Positions 52,752 to 64,000 of a stretch of DNA of 64,000 nucleotides are shown piece by piece. Where the stretch lies: the NCBI GenBank assembly GCA_949710005.1, contig OX453280.1, positions 13,839,758 through 13,903,757 of the forward strand. The letters are read 5' to 3'. The notes under the pieces are model-generated. The model was given only the letters and a program-made list of their open reading frames with translations. It was not told the origin of the DNA and made no database searches. The DNA comes from Ricordea florida. Its lineage: Eukaryota > Cnidaria > Anthozoa > Corallimorpharia > Ricordeidae. The position numbers and the translations under genes were made by a program. Numbering within the stretch: position 1 is the stretch's first letter; each line of letters begins with the position of its first letter.

Positions 52752-54285
52752 TCGACAGAAATAGAGCAGTAAACTTAAAATTTAAGCTAAGTGCTACCCT
52801 ATGCTCAGCTAATGCGGTGAGTTGATTACCTTTCCGTATTGCATTTTGGGATTGAGAAAAGTCACATGATAAAACAGCCTCGATGCCGAGATATCGATTG
52901 AAAAAGTTCCATTCACCCACGTATGGAAAGCGTAGTCGCAGTTGTGGCAGAAATTGGACTAAATAGCTCTGTTTTGGTGCTGAAAGGACATCATCAAGTC
53001 TGGCAAGCGGTAACTTGACATGCAGCATTCGAAGAACTGAGTGTATGATGCAGCCTTGAACTGCCAAGAGTGCTTTTAAGCGCTAATAGCTGTAAACTTG
53101 GCAGGCGAGTGTGAGTTAAGCCAGAACAGAGCTAGTCTAAAAGCAGGTCTACGCAGTTCGGCATCATAAGAAATGTGTATTGTTGGGATTTACTTGAGTC
53201 CCTTTAGGTTTCAGGCTTATTAGAAAGTGGAGGTTTGGACCTGCTTTTAGACTTGTAAAACATTTTGATTTGGTGGGAAGGGATCAGTTCTGTGTGAGTG
53301 CACTACAGTTACCCATAATGCGTTGCAAGATATTTGTCTATAAAAGGTTCTGTGAGCCGCAAATTGTAGAGGAAAGTGGAGACGGATCGAAAGATGTCGA
53401 GGAAAAGCGAAGTTTATTGGAGGAAGAGAATGGTCACTTGAGTTGCTCTGTGTAAAAGATGTCGCACTTATACAGATAATGATGACAGTATTGTAATAAC
53501 GGGCCCTGTGCAAGAACTTGTCACGTAAACTTGTTTTCATAAATGTGACGATACGGTTGGTTTCGTAAAATTATCTTGACAGAAATAAAAAGAGCAGCTC
53601 AAAATAAGCCAACGTGACAATTTTCGTTGGTATATTGTTTAAACTGGTGTTGTTACAGTTGAAAGAATTTAAAAGGATTTGTATGGGAAATGGAAGCTTT
53701 GTCACCCATTCACGCTTGGATGGTTTTTCATACAAATCATTGTATTTTTCGAAGTTTTCAAACCGCCATAAAATTCTTCCTTTAAAATAGGAAAGCCTGA
53801 AAATTTCCACTCCTGCCCATTTATTCTCGCTTCTTTGACCCATGGTAAAAAAAGGAATGTGAGCTCTGTTTGTGGCGCTTAATTAGGACTAATTACACTG
53901 GGTTGCAAAAGCTTTTCGTCCGTAAACAAATGTATGGAAAATTTCGAGTGTTGAAATGGTCATAAAATCTTTACCTTAGGAGGTATTTGCCTGAACATTT
54001 GTATTCTGGCCACGACAAACACGATTCCTCCATTTGTGGAATATATAAAGTCCGAGCTTTAAGTTCACCAATTATCAGTCATGCGACAAGTTTGCTGCAA
54101 AAGGCATATTTATGGCGACCTCGGACAAACAGTTTTGGCGAGATTATTTCCATCACTGCCAAATCCTGAAATTTCAATTCTGGTTGTTTTCACGGTTTAA
54201 AATAGTCGAAGAACGTTTTTCTGTTGGTTACGGAAAAGGATTAGTTAATCTGCTCAGATTAGTTTCATTTTTGGCTATTAATTTG
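52752..54285 (+). repeat. Unit 35: canonical length, altered junction site
   Basis: The unit is 1,534 bp. Its last eight bases (54278-54285) read TTAATTTG instead of the TTATATTG of units 2-33. This two-base change sits exactly at the site used by the insertion in neighbouring units. Confidence 0.93.
54278..54285. other. Altered insertion target TTAATTTG (units 35, 37, 38, 40)
   Basis: Units 2-33 read TTATATTG here. The four complete insertion-free units to the right of the first insertion read TTAATTTG (also 57903-57910, 59437-59444, 63061-63068). The change is TA to AT at positions 4 and 5, with no length change. It coincides with the insertion point used in units 34, 36 and 39. Confidence 0.9.
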
Positions 54286-56376
54286 TCGACAGAAATAGAG
54301 CAGTAAACTTAAAATTTAAGCTAAGTGCTACCCTATGCTCAGCTAATGCGGTGAGTTGATTACCTTTCCGTATTGCATTTTGGGATTGAGAAAAGTCACA
54401 TGATAAAACAGCCTCGATGCCGAGATATCGATTGAAAAAGTTCCATTCACCCACGTATGGAAAGCGTAGTCGCAGTTGTGGCAGAAATTGGACTAAATAG
54501 CTCTGTTTTGGTGCTGAAAGGACATCATCAAGTCTGGCAAGCGGTAACTTGACATGCAGCATTCGAAGAACTGAGTGTATGATGCAGCCTTGAACTGCCA
54601 AGAGTGCTTTTAAGCGCTAATAGCTGTAAACTTGGCAGGCGAGTGTGAGTTAAGCCAGAACAGAGCTAGTCTAAAAGCAGGTCTACGCAGTTCGGCATCA
54701 TAAGAAATGTGTATTGTTGGGATTTACTTGAGTCCCTTTAGGTTTCAGGCTTATTAGAAAGTGGAGGTTTGGACCTGCTTTTAGACTTGTAAAACATTTT
54801 GATTTGGTGGGAAGGGATCAGTTCTGTGTGAGTGCACTACAGTTACCCATAATGCGTTGCAAGATATTTGTCTATAAAAGGTTCTGTGAGCCGCAAATTG
54901 TAGAGGAAAGTGGAGACGGATCGAAAGATGTCGAGGAAAAGCGAAGTTTATTGGAGGAAGAGAATGGTCACTTGAGTTGCTCTGTGTAAAAGATGTCGCA
55001 CTTATACAGATAATGATGACAGTATTGTAATAACGGGCCCTGTGCAAGAACTTGTCACGTAAACTTGTTTTCATAAATGTGACGATACGGTTGGTTTCGT
55101 AAAATTATCTTGACAGAAATAAAAAGAGCAGCTCAAAATAAGCCAACGTGACAATTTTCGTTGGTATATTGTTTAAACTGGTGTTGTTACAGTTGAAAGA
55201 ATTTAAAAGGATTTGTATGGGAAATGGAAGCTTTGTCACCCATTCACGCTTGGATGGTTTTTCATACAAATCATTGTATTTTTCGAAGTTTTCAAACCGC
55301 CATAAAATTCTTCCTTTAAAATAGGAAAGCCTGAAAATTTCCACTCCTGCCCATTTATTCTCGCTTCTTTGACCCATGGTAAAAAAAGGAATGTGAGCTC
55401 TGTTTGTGGCGCTTAATTAGGACTAATTACACTGGGTTGCAAAAGCTTTTCGTCCGTAAACAAATGTATGGAAAATTTCGAGTGTTGAAATGGTCATAAA
55501 ATCTTTACCTTAGGAGGTATTTGCCTGAACATTTGTATTCTGGCCACGACAAACACGATTCCTCCATTTGTGGAATATATAAAGTCCGAGCTTTAAGTTC
55601 ACCAATTATCAGTCATGCGACAAGTTTGCTGCAAAAGGCATATTTATGGCGACCTCGGACAAACAGTTTTGGCGAGATTATTTCCATCACTGCCAAATCC
55701 TGAAATTTCAATTCTGGTTGTTTTCACGGTTTAAAATAGTCGAAGAACGTTTTTCTGTTGGTTACGGAAAAGGATTAGTTAATCTGCTCAGATTAGTTTC
55801 ATTTTTGGCTATTATCTAGGTGTTTTTCAAAGAAGGTACCTGCAAAATTCAAGGTAACTTTTTTGCCGAAAATCGTGCAATGCCCGGAATTGGGCTAAGC
55901 GGGCGGTTTTCGTTTGATGGGGGAGAACGGTTGTGATGGTGCCAACGAATTCATCATATCGCGTTCTACCTTGCCATATTGTCCTTATCGAACTAGTGCT
56001 ATTGTTTTGTCGGGGGTAGGGTTAGGGAATTTAGGTCTTAAGGCTAAAAATCTCTGTTGTGTTATTACATTTCTCATCTCAGTTGTTTCAGTGTGTAATC
56101 AGAGCTTGTGTAAGGTACTTTATTTTGCATGTAAGGCCTAAAGAGAGTTAGTCATACCACGGGGGGGGGGGGTGGGGTGGGGTGGGGTCGGCAGGGGATA
56201 TGACAGGAAAGCAGTAAGGGGGGAGGACAGGGATGTGGGGGAATAGGGGGGCCTAATAGGCTTTGGTTTATGTCTGATTGAGGTAATTGGGCTGAAATGC
56301 TAAGGCTTAAAACGCTTTGATTTTTTATGTCAGGTGAAATTTTTATAGGTACGTTTTCTCAGAAACGCTTATATTG
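54286..56376 (+). repeat. Unit 36: second insertion-bearing unit (2,091 bp)
   Basis: It carries the insertion at 55816-56368, at the same base as in unit 34. It is one base longer because the G-rich tract reads AGGACAGGG around 56224-56232 where the other two copies read AGGAGGGG. Confidence 0.95.
55816..56368. mobile_element. Insertion copy 2 of the same MITE-like element
   Basis: The block is 553 bp, with the same target base, termini and flanks as the copy in unit 34. Its only difference found is one extra base in the G-rich tract (ACAGGG for AGGGG near 56228). The identical position argues that this is a duplicated unit rather than a second independent insertion. Confidence 0.7.
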
Positions 56377-59300
56377 TCGACAGAAATAGAGCAGTAAACT
56401 TAAAATTTAAGCTAAGTGCTACCCTATGCTCAGCTAATGCGGTGAGTTGATTACCTTTCCGTATTGCATTTTGGGATTGAGAAAAGTCACATGATAAAAC
56501 AGCCTCGATGCCGAGATATCGATTGAAAAAGTTCCATTCACCCACGTATGGAAAGCGTAGTCGCAGTTGTGGCAGAAATTGGACTAAATAGCTCTGTTTT
56601 GGTGCTGAAAGGACATCATCAAGTCTGGCAAGCGGTAACTTGACATGCAGCATTCGAAGAACTGAGTGTATGATGCAGCCTTGAACTGCCAAGAGTGCTT
56701 TTAAGCGCTAATAGCTGTAAACTTGGCAGGCGAGTGTGAGTTAAGCCAGAACAGAGCTAGTCTAAAAGCAGGTCTACGCAGTTCGGCATCATAAGAAATG
56801 TGTATTGTTGGGATTTACTTGAGTCCCTTTAGGTTTCAGGCTTATTAGAAAGTGGAGGTTTGGACCTGCTTTTAGACTTGTAAAACATTTTGATTTGGTG
56901 GGAAGGGATCAGTTCTGTGTGAGTGCACTACAGTTACCCATAATGCGTTGCAAGATATTTGTCTATAAAAGGTTCTGTGAGCCGCAAATTGTAGAGGAAA
57001 GTGGAGACGGATCGAAAGATGTCGAGGAAAAGCGAAGTTTATTGGAGGAAGAGAATGGTCACTTGAGTTGCTCTGTGTAAAAGATGTCGCACTTATACAG
57101 ATAATGATGACAGTATTGTAATAACGGGCCCTGTGCAAGAACTTGTCACGTAAACTTGTTTTCATAAATGTGACGATACGGTTGGTTTCGTAAAATTATC
57201 TTGACAGAAATAAAAAGAGCAGCTCAAAATAAGCCAACGTGACAATTTTCGTTGGTATATTGTTTAAACTGGTGTTGTTACAGTTGAAAGAATTTAAAAG
57301 GATTTGTATGGGAAATGGAAGCTTTGTCACCCATTCACGCTTGGATGGTTTTTCATACAAATCATTGTATTTTTCGAAGTTTTCAAACCGCCATAAAATT
57401 CTTCCTTTAAAATAGGAAAGCCTGAAAATTTCCACTCCTGCCCATTTATTCTCGCTTCTTTGACCCATGGTAAAAAAAGGAATGTGAGCTCTGTTTGTGG
57501 CGCTTAATTAGGACTAATTACACTGGGTTGCAAAAGCTTTTCGTCCGTAAACAAATGTATGGAAAATTTCGAGTGTTGAAATGGTCATAAAATCTTTACC
57601 TTAGGAGGTATTTGCCTGAACATTTGTATTCTGGCCACGACAAACACGATTCCTCCATTTGTGGAATATATAAAGTCCGAGCTTTAAGTTCACCAATTAT
57701 CAGTCATGCGACAAGTTTGCTGCAAAAGGCATATTTATGGCGACCTCGGACAAACAGTTTTGGCGAGATTATTTCCATCACTGCCAAATCCTGAAATTTC
57801 AATTCTGGTTGTTTTCACGGTTTAAAATAGTCGAAGAACGTTTTTCTGTTGGTTACGGAAAAGGATTAGTTAATCTGCTCAGATTAGTTTCATTTTTGGC
57901 TATTAATTTGTCGACAGAAATAGAGCAGTAAACTTAAAATTTAAGCTAAGTGCTACCCTATGCTCAGCTAATGCGGTGAGTTGATTACCTTTCCGTATTG
58001 CATTTTGGGATTGAGAAAAGTCACATGATAAAACAGCCTCGATGCCGAGATATCGATTGAAAAAGTTCCATTCACCCACGTATGGAAAGCGTAGTCGCAG
58101 TTGTGGCAGAAATTGGACTAAATAGCTCTGTTTTGGTGCTGAAAGGACATCATCAAGTCTGGCAAGCGGTAACTTGACATGCAGCATTCGAAGAACTGAG
58201 TGTATGATGCAGCCTTGAACTGCCAAGAGTGCTTTTAAGCGCTAATAGCTGTAAACTTGGCAGGCGAGTGTGAGTTAAGCCAGAACAGAGCTAGTCTAAA
58301 AGCAGGTCTACGCAGTTCGGCATCATAAGAAATGTGTATTGTTGGGATTTACTTGAGTCCCTTTAGGTTTCAGGCTTATTAGAAAGTGGAGGTTTGGACC
58401 TGCTTTTAGACTTGTAAAACATTTTGATTTGGTGGGAAGGGATCAGTTCTGTGTGAGTGCACTACAGTTACCCATAATGCGTTGCAAGATATTTGTCTAT
58501 AAAAGGTTCTGTGAGCCGCAAATTGTAGAGGAAAGTGGAGACGGATCGAAAGATGTCGAGGAAAAGCGAAGTTTATTGGAGGAAGAGAATGGTCACTTGA
58601 GTTGCTCTGTGTAAAAGATGTCGCACTTATACAGATAATGATGACAGTATTGTAATAACGGGCCCTGTGCAAGAACTTGTCACGTAAACTTGTTTTCATA
58701 AATGTGACGATACGGTTGGTTTCGTAAAATTATCTTGACAGAAATAAAAAGAGCAGCTCAAAATAAGCCAACGTGACAATTTTCGTTGGTATATTGTTTA
58801 AACTGGTGTTGTTACAGTTGAAAGAATTTAAAAGGATTTGTATGGGAAATGGAAGCTTTGTCACCCATTCACGCTTGGATGGTTTTTCATACAAATCATT
58901 GTATTTTTCGAAGTTTTCAAACCGCCATAAAATTCTTCCTTTAAAATAGGAAAGCCTGAAAATTTCCACTCCTGCCCATTTATTCTCGCTTCTTTGACCC
59001 ATGGTAAAAAAAGGAATGTGAGCTCTGTTTGTGGCGCTTAATTAGGACTAATTACACTGGGTTGCAAAAGCTTTTCGTCCGTAAACAAATGTATGGAAAA
59101 TTTCGAGTGTTGAAATGGTCATAAAATCTTTACCTTAGGAGGTATTTGCCTGAACATTTGTATTCTGGCCACGACAAACACGATTCCTCCATTTGTGGAA
59201 TATATAAAGTCCGAGCTTTAAGTTCACCAATTATCAGTCATGCGACAAGTTTGCTGCAAAAGGCATATTTATGGCGACCTCGGACAAACAGTTTTGGCGA

Positions 59301-59444
59301 GATTATTTCCATCACTGCCAAATCCTGAAATTTCAATTCTGGTTGTTTTCACGGTTTAAAATAGTCGAAGAACGTTTTTCTGTTGGTTACGGAAAAGGAT
59401 TAGTTAATCTGCTCAGATTAGTTTCATTTTTGGCTATTAATTTG
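56377..59444 (+). repeat. Units 37 and 38: two canonical-length units with altered junction sites
   Basis: Unit 37 is 56377-57910 and unit 38 is 57911-59444. Both end in TTAATTTG (57903-57910 and 59437-59444). This is the only place in the right-hand block where two insertion-free units are adjacent. Confidence 0.93.
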
Positions 59445-61534
59445 TCGACAGAAATAGAGCAGTAAACTTAAAATTTAAGCTAAGTGCTACCCTATGCTCA
59501 GCTAATGCGGTGAGTTGATTACCTTTCCGTATTGCATTTTGGGATTGAGAAAAGTCACATGATAAAACAGCCTCGATGCCGAGATATCGATTGAAAAAGT
59601 TCCATTCACCCACGTATGGAAAGCGTAGTCGCAGTTGTGGCAGAAATTGGACTAAATAGCTCTGTTTTGGTGCTGAAAGGACATCATCAAGTCTGGCAAG
59701 CGGTAACTTGACATGCAGCATTCGAAGAACTGAGTGTATGATGCAGCCTTGAACTGCCAAGAGTGCTTTTAAGCGCTAATAGCTGTAAACTTGGCAGGCG
59801 AGTGTGAGTTAAGCCAGAACAGAGCTAGTCTAAAAGCAGGTCTACGCAGTTCGGCATCATAAGAAATGTGTATTGTTGGGATTTACTTGAGTCCCTTTAG
59901 GTTTCAGGCTTATTAGAAAGTGGAGGTTTGGACCTGCTTTTAGACTTGTAAAACATTTTGATTTGGTGGGAAGGGATCAGTTCTGTGTGAGTGCACTACA
60001 GTTACCCATAATGCGTTGCAAGATATTTGTCTATAAAAGGTTCTGTGAGCCGCAAATTGTAGAGGAAAGTGGAGACGGATCGAAAGATGTCGAGGAAAAG
60101 CGAAGTTTATTGGAGGAAGAGAATGGTCACTTGAGTTGCTCTGTGTAAAAGATGTCGCACTTATACAGATAATGATGACAGTATTGTAATAACGGGCCCT
60201 GTGCAAGAACTTGTCACGTAAACTTGTTTTCATAAATGTGACGATACGGTTGGTTTCGTAAAATTATCTTGACAGAAATAAAAAGAGCAGCTCAAAATAA
60301 GCCAACGTGACAATTTTCGTTGGTATATTGTTTAAACTGGTGTTGTTACAGTTGAAAGAATTTAAAAGGATTTGTATGGGAAATGGAAGCTTTGTCACCC
60401 ATTCACGCTTGGATGGTTTTTCATACAAATCATTGTATTTTTCGAAGTTTTCAAACCGCCATAAAATTCTTCCTTTAAAATAGGAAAGCCTGAAAATTTC
60501 CACTCCTGCCCATTTATTCTCGCTTCTTTGACCCATGGTAAAAAAAGGAATGTGAGCTCTGTTTGTGGCGCTTAATTAGGACTAATTACACTGGGTTGCA
60601 AAAGCTTTTCGTCCGTAAACAAATGTATGGAAAATTTCGAGTGTTGAAATGGTCATAAAATCTTTACCTTAGGAGGTATTTGCCTGAACATTTGTATTCT
60701 GGCCACGACAAACACGATTCCTCCATTTGTGGAATATATAAAGTCCGAGCTTTAAGTTCACCAATTATCAGTCATGCGACAAGTTTGCTGCAAAAGGCAT
60801 ATTTATGGCGACCTCGGACAAACAGTTTTGGCGAGATTATTTCCATCACTGCCAAATCCTGAAATTTCAATTCTGGTTGTTTTCACGGTTTAAAATAGTC
60901 GAAGAACGTTTTTCTGTTGGTTACGGAAAAGGATTAGTTAATCTGCTCAGATTAGTTTCATTTTTGGCTATTATCTAGGTGTTTTTCAAAGAAGGTACCT
61001 GCAAAATTCAAGGTAACTTTTTTGCCGAAAATCGTGCAATGCCCGGAATTGGGCTAAGCGGGCGGTTTTCGTTTGATGGGGGAGAACGGTTGTGATGGTG
61101 CCAACGAATTCATCATATCGCGTTCTACCTTGCCATATTGTCCTTATCGAACTAGTGCTATTGTTTTGTCGGGGGTAGGGTTAGGGAATTTAGGTCTTAA
61201 GGCTAAAAATCTCTGTTGTGTTATTACATTTCTCATCTCAGTTGTTTCAGTGTGTAATCAGAGCTTGTGTAAGGTACTTTATTTTGCATGTAAGGCCTAA
61301 AGAGAGTTAGTCATACCACGGGGGGGGGGGGTGGGGTGGGGTGGGGTCGGCAGGGGATATGACAGGAAAGCAGTAAGGGGGGAGGAGGGGATGTGGGGGA
61401 ATAGGGGGGCCTAATAGGCTTTGGTTTATGTCTGATTGAGGTAATTGGGCTGAAATGCTAAGGCTTAAAACGCTTTGATTTTTTATGTCAGGTGAAATTT
61501 TTATAGGTACGTTTTCTCAGAAACGCTTATATTG
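59445..61534 (+). repeat. Unit 39: third insertion-bearing unit (2,090 bp)
   Basis: The insertion is at 60975-61526. It matches the copy in unit 34 by eye, including the AGGAGGGG form of the G-rich tract, and differs from the copy in unit 36 at that point. Confidence 0.95.
60975..61526. mobile_element. Insertion copy 3 of the same MITE-like element
   Basis: The block is 552 bp and matches the unit 34 copy as far as I could compare. TTAT (60971-60974) precedes it and TTAT (61527-61530) follows it. Confidence 0.7.
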
Positions 61535-63068
61535 TCGACAGAAATAGAGCAGTAAACTTAAAATTTAAGCTAAGTGCTACCCTATGCTCAGCTAATGCGG
61601 TGAGTTGATTACCTTTCCGTATTGCATTTTGGGATTGAGAAAAGTCACATGATAAAACAGCCTCGATGCCGAGATATCGATTGAAAAAGTTCCATTCACC
61701 CACGTATGGAAAGCGTAGTCGCAGTTGTGGCAGAAATTGGACTAAATAGCTCTGTTTTGGTGCTGAAAGGACATCATCAAGTCTGGCAAGCGGTAACTTG
61801 ACATGCAGCATTCGAAGAACTGAGTGTATGATGCAGCCTTGAACTGCCAAGAGTGCTTTTAAGCGCTAATAGCTGTAAACTTGGCAGGCGAGTGTGAGTT
61901 AAGCCAGAACAGAGCTAGTCTAAAAGCAGGTCTACGCAGTTCGGCATCATAAGAAATGTGTATTGTTGGGATTTACTTGAGTCCCTTTAGGTTTCAGGCT
62001 TATTAGAAAGTGGAGGTTTGGACCTGCTTTTAGACTTGTAAAACATTTTGATTTGGTGGGAAGGGATCAGTTCTGTGTGAGTGCACTACAGTTACCCATA
62101 ATGCGTTGCAAGATATTTGTCTATAAAAGGTTCTGTGAGCCGCAAATTGTAGAGGAAAGTGGAGACGGATCGAAAGATGTCGAGGAAAAGCGAAGTTTAT
62201 TGGAGGAAGAGAATGGTCACTTGAGTTGCTCTGTGTAAAAGATGTCGCACTTATACAGATAATGATGACAGTATTGTAATAACGGGCCCTGTGCAAGAAC
62301 TTGTCACGTAAACTTGTTTTCATAAATGTGACGATACGGTTGGTTTCGTAAAATTATCTTGACAGAAATAAAAAGAGCAGCTCAAAATAAGCCAACGTGA
62401 CAATTTTCGTTGGTATATTGTTTAAACTGGTGTTGTTACAGTTGAAAGAATTTAAAAGGATTTGTATGGGAAATGGAAGCTTTGTCACCCATTCACGCTT
62501 GGATGGTTTTTCATACAAATCATTGTATTTTTCGAAGTTTTCAAACCGCCATAAAATTCTTCCTTTAAAATAGGAAAGCCTGAAAATTTCCACTCCTGCC
62601 CATTTATTCTCGCTTCTTTGACCCATGGTAAAAAAAGGAATGTGAGCTCTGTTTGTGGCGCTTAATTAGGACTAATTACACTGGGTTGCAAAAGCTTTTC
62701 GTCCGTAAACAAATGTATGGAAAATTTCGAGTGTTGAAATGGTCATAAAATCTTTACCTTAGGAGGTATTTGCCTGAACATTTGTATTCTGGCCACGACA
62801 AACACGATTCCTCCATTTGTGGAATATATAAAGTCCGAGCTTTAAGTTCACCAATTATCAGTCATGCGACAAGTTTGCTGCAAAAGGCATATTTATGGCG
62901 ACCTCGGACAAACAGTTTTGGCGAGATTATTTCCATCACTGCCAAATCCTGAAATTTCAATTCTGGTTGTTTTCACGGTTTAAAATAGTCGAAGAACGTT
63001 TTTCTGTTGGTTACGGAAAAGGATTAGTTAATCTGCTCAGATTAGTTTCATTTTTGGCTATTAATTTG
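61535..63068 (+). repeat. Unit 40: canonical length, altered junction site
   Basis: The unit is 1,534 bp and ends in TTAATTTG at 63061-63068, like units 35, 37 and 38. Confidence 0.93.
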
Positions 63069-64000
63069 TCGACAGAAATAGAGCAGTAAACTTAAAATTT
63101 AAGCTAAGTGCTACCCTATGCTCAGCTAATGCGGTGAGTTGATTACCTTTCCGTATTGCATTTTGGGATTGAGAAAAGTCACATGATAAAACAGCCTCGA
63201 TGCCGAGATATCGATTGAAAAAGTTCCATTCACCCACGTATGGAAAGCGTAGTCGCAGTTGTGGCAGAAATTGGACTAAATAGCTCTGTTTTGGTGCTGA
63301 AAGGACATCATCAAGTCTGGCAAGCGGTAACTTGACATGCAGCATTCGAAGAACTGAGTGTATGATGCAGCCTTGAACTGCCAAGAGTGCTTTTAAGCGC
63401 TAATAGCTGTAAACTTGGCAGGCGAGTGTGAGTTAAGCCAGAACAGAGCTAGTCTAAAAGCAGGTCTACGCAGTTCGGCATCATAAGAAATGTGTATTGT
63501 TGGGATTTACTTGAGTCCCTTTAGGTTTCAGGCTTATTAGAAAGTGGAGGTTTGGACCTGCTTTTAGACTTGTAAAACATTTTGATTTGGTGGGAAGGGA
63601 TCAGTTCTGTGTGAGTGCACTACAGTTACCCATAATGCGTTGCAAGATATTTGTCTATAAAAGGTTCTGTGAGCCGCAAATTGTAGAGGAAAGTGGAGAC
63701 GGATCGAAAGATGTCGAGGAAAAGCGAAGTTTATTGGAGGAAGAGAATGGTCACTTGAGTTGCTCTGTGTAAAAGATGTCGCACTTATACAGATAATGAT
63801 GACAGTATTGTAATAACGGGCCCTGTGCAAGAACTTGTCACGTAAACTTGTTTTCATAAATGTGACGATACGGTTGGTTTCGTAAAATTATCTTGACAGA
63901 AATAAAAAGAGCAGCTCAAAATAAGCCAACGTGACAATTTTCGTTGGTATATTGTTTAAACTGGTGTTGTTACAGTTGAAAGAATTTAAAAGGATTTGTA
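63069..64000 (+). repeat. Unit 41: partial, cut by the window end
   Basis: The first 932 bp of a canonical unit. It ends inside the left arm of the 63-nt foldback. The array evidently continues beyond the window. Confidence 0.95.

Larger units (their letters stand above)
1..64000. repeat. Tandem satellite array, 1,534-bp unit, 40 full copies plus one partial
   Basis: The same sequence recurs head to tail across the window with a fixed 1,534-bp period. GTCGAC occurs once per unit and is used here as the phase. Unit n (2 to 34) starts at 1574 + 1534 x (n-2). Later starts are 52752, 54286, 56377, 57911, 59445, 61535 and 63069. Length exceptions are unit 1 (1,573 bp) and the three insertion-bearing units 34, 36 and 39 (2,090, 2,091 and 2,090 bp). 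Copies differ by isolated single bases only. All units have the same orientation, and no unrelated DNA flanks the array inside the window. Such homogeneity is known for satellites and multicopy small-RNA gene clusters maintained by unequal exchange or gene conversion; an assembly artefact cannot be excluded from sequence alone. Confidence 0.98.

Noticed and set aside
1..64000. CRISPR array, rDNA, histone cluster or kinetoplast minicircles
   Set aside because: Repeats are 1.5 kb without short spacers; no rRNA, histone or conserved minicircle block (GGGGTTGGTGTA) is present.
1..64000. Concatemer of a small circular virus or Helitron-type rolling-circle element
   Set aside because: No Rep or helicase ORF, no nonanucleotide stem-loop, and no Helitron-type 3' hairpin with CTRR end at unit boundaries.

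Overview
The whole window is one head-to-tail tandem array. Its canonical unit is 1,534 bp. I phase units on the single GTCGAC per unit, with each unit starting at TCGAC. On that phase there are 40 full units and one partial: unit 1 (1-1573), units 2-33 (1574-50661, all exactly 1,534 bp), units 34-40 (50662-63068), and the start of unit 41 (63069-64000). There is no rRNA or tRNA gene, no histone gene, no recognisable snRNA or spliced-leader RNA, no transposase and no convincing protein gene. The longest ORF is 107 codons. Multi-kilobase homogenised satellite DNA, TATA boxes and the lack of operon-like coding make this a eukaryotic nuclear genome. A near-consensus SPH/Staf (ZNF143-type) site next to a TATA box weakly suggests an animal. 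I cannot name the species.

Within the 1,534-bp unit (coordinates from unit 2; add 1534 per unit up to 52191) the sequence shows: a 120-bp foldback with perfect 16-bp arms (1956-2075); an SPH/Staf-like box (2132-2149) 11 bp upstream of TATAAAAG (2161-2168), with a purine-rich stretch and a T4 run downstream that could bound a short RNA of about 170 nt; an AATAAA (2406-2411); a CCAACG/CGTTGG hairpin (2431-2452); a 63-nt foldback of pre-miRNA proportions (2498-2560); and a second TATA box (TATATAAAG, 2864-2872) with an initiator-like TCAGTC. Both TATA boxes lie about 240 bp upstream of a copy of GACAGAAATA...AGAGCAG. The unit therefore looks like an old, strongly diverged dimer of two half-units of about 824 and 710 bp.

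Layout: unit 1 is the most divergent copy (39 bp longer, with two small indels). Units 2-33 are almost identical; I found only ten single-base differences in that block. Several of these are shared at 3-unit or 4-unit spacing, which is a fingerprint of block duplication or unequal exchange. From unit 34 onward the array changes character. Three units (34, 36, 39) carry the same 552/553-bp insertion at the same base, 8 bp before the unit boundary. Every complete insertion-free unit after the first insertion (35, 37, 38, 40) carries an altered target site, TTAATTTG instead of TTATATTG. The insertion has imperfect terminal inverted repeats, a 4-bp perfect or 8-bp imperfect target duplication, a G12-led G-rich tract and a short TTAGGG-like stretch. 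It looks like a non-autonomous DNA transposon that inserted once and was spread by the array's own recombination.

The strongest candidate for something new is the unit as a multi-copy cassette for a small non-coding RNA with an snRNA-type promoter, present at least 41 times. This is a hypothesis: the promoter elements are visible, but the transcript is not proven and matches no RNA family I recognise.
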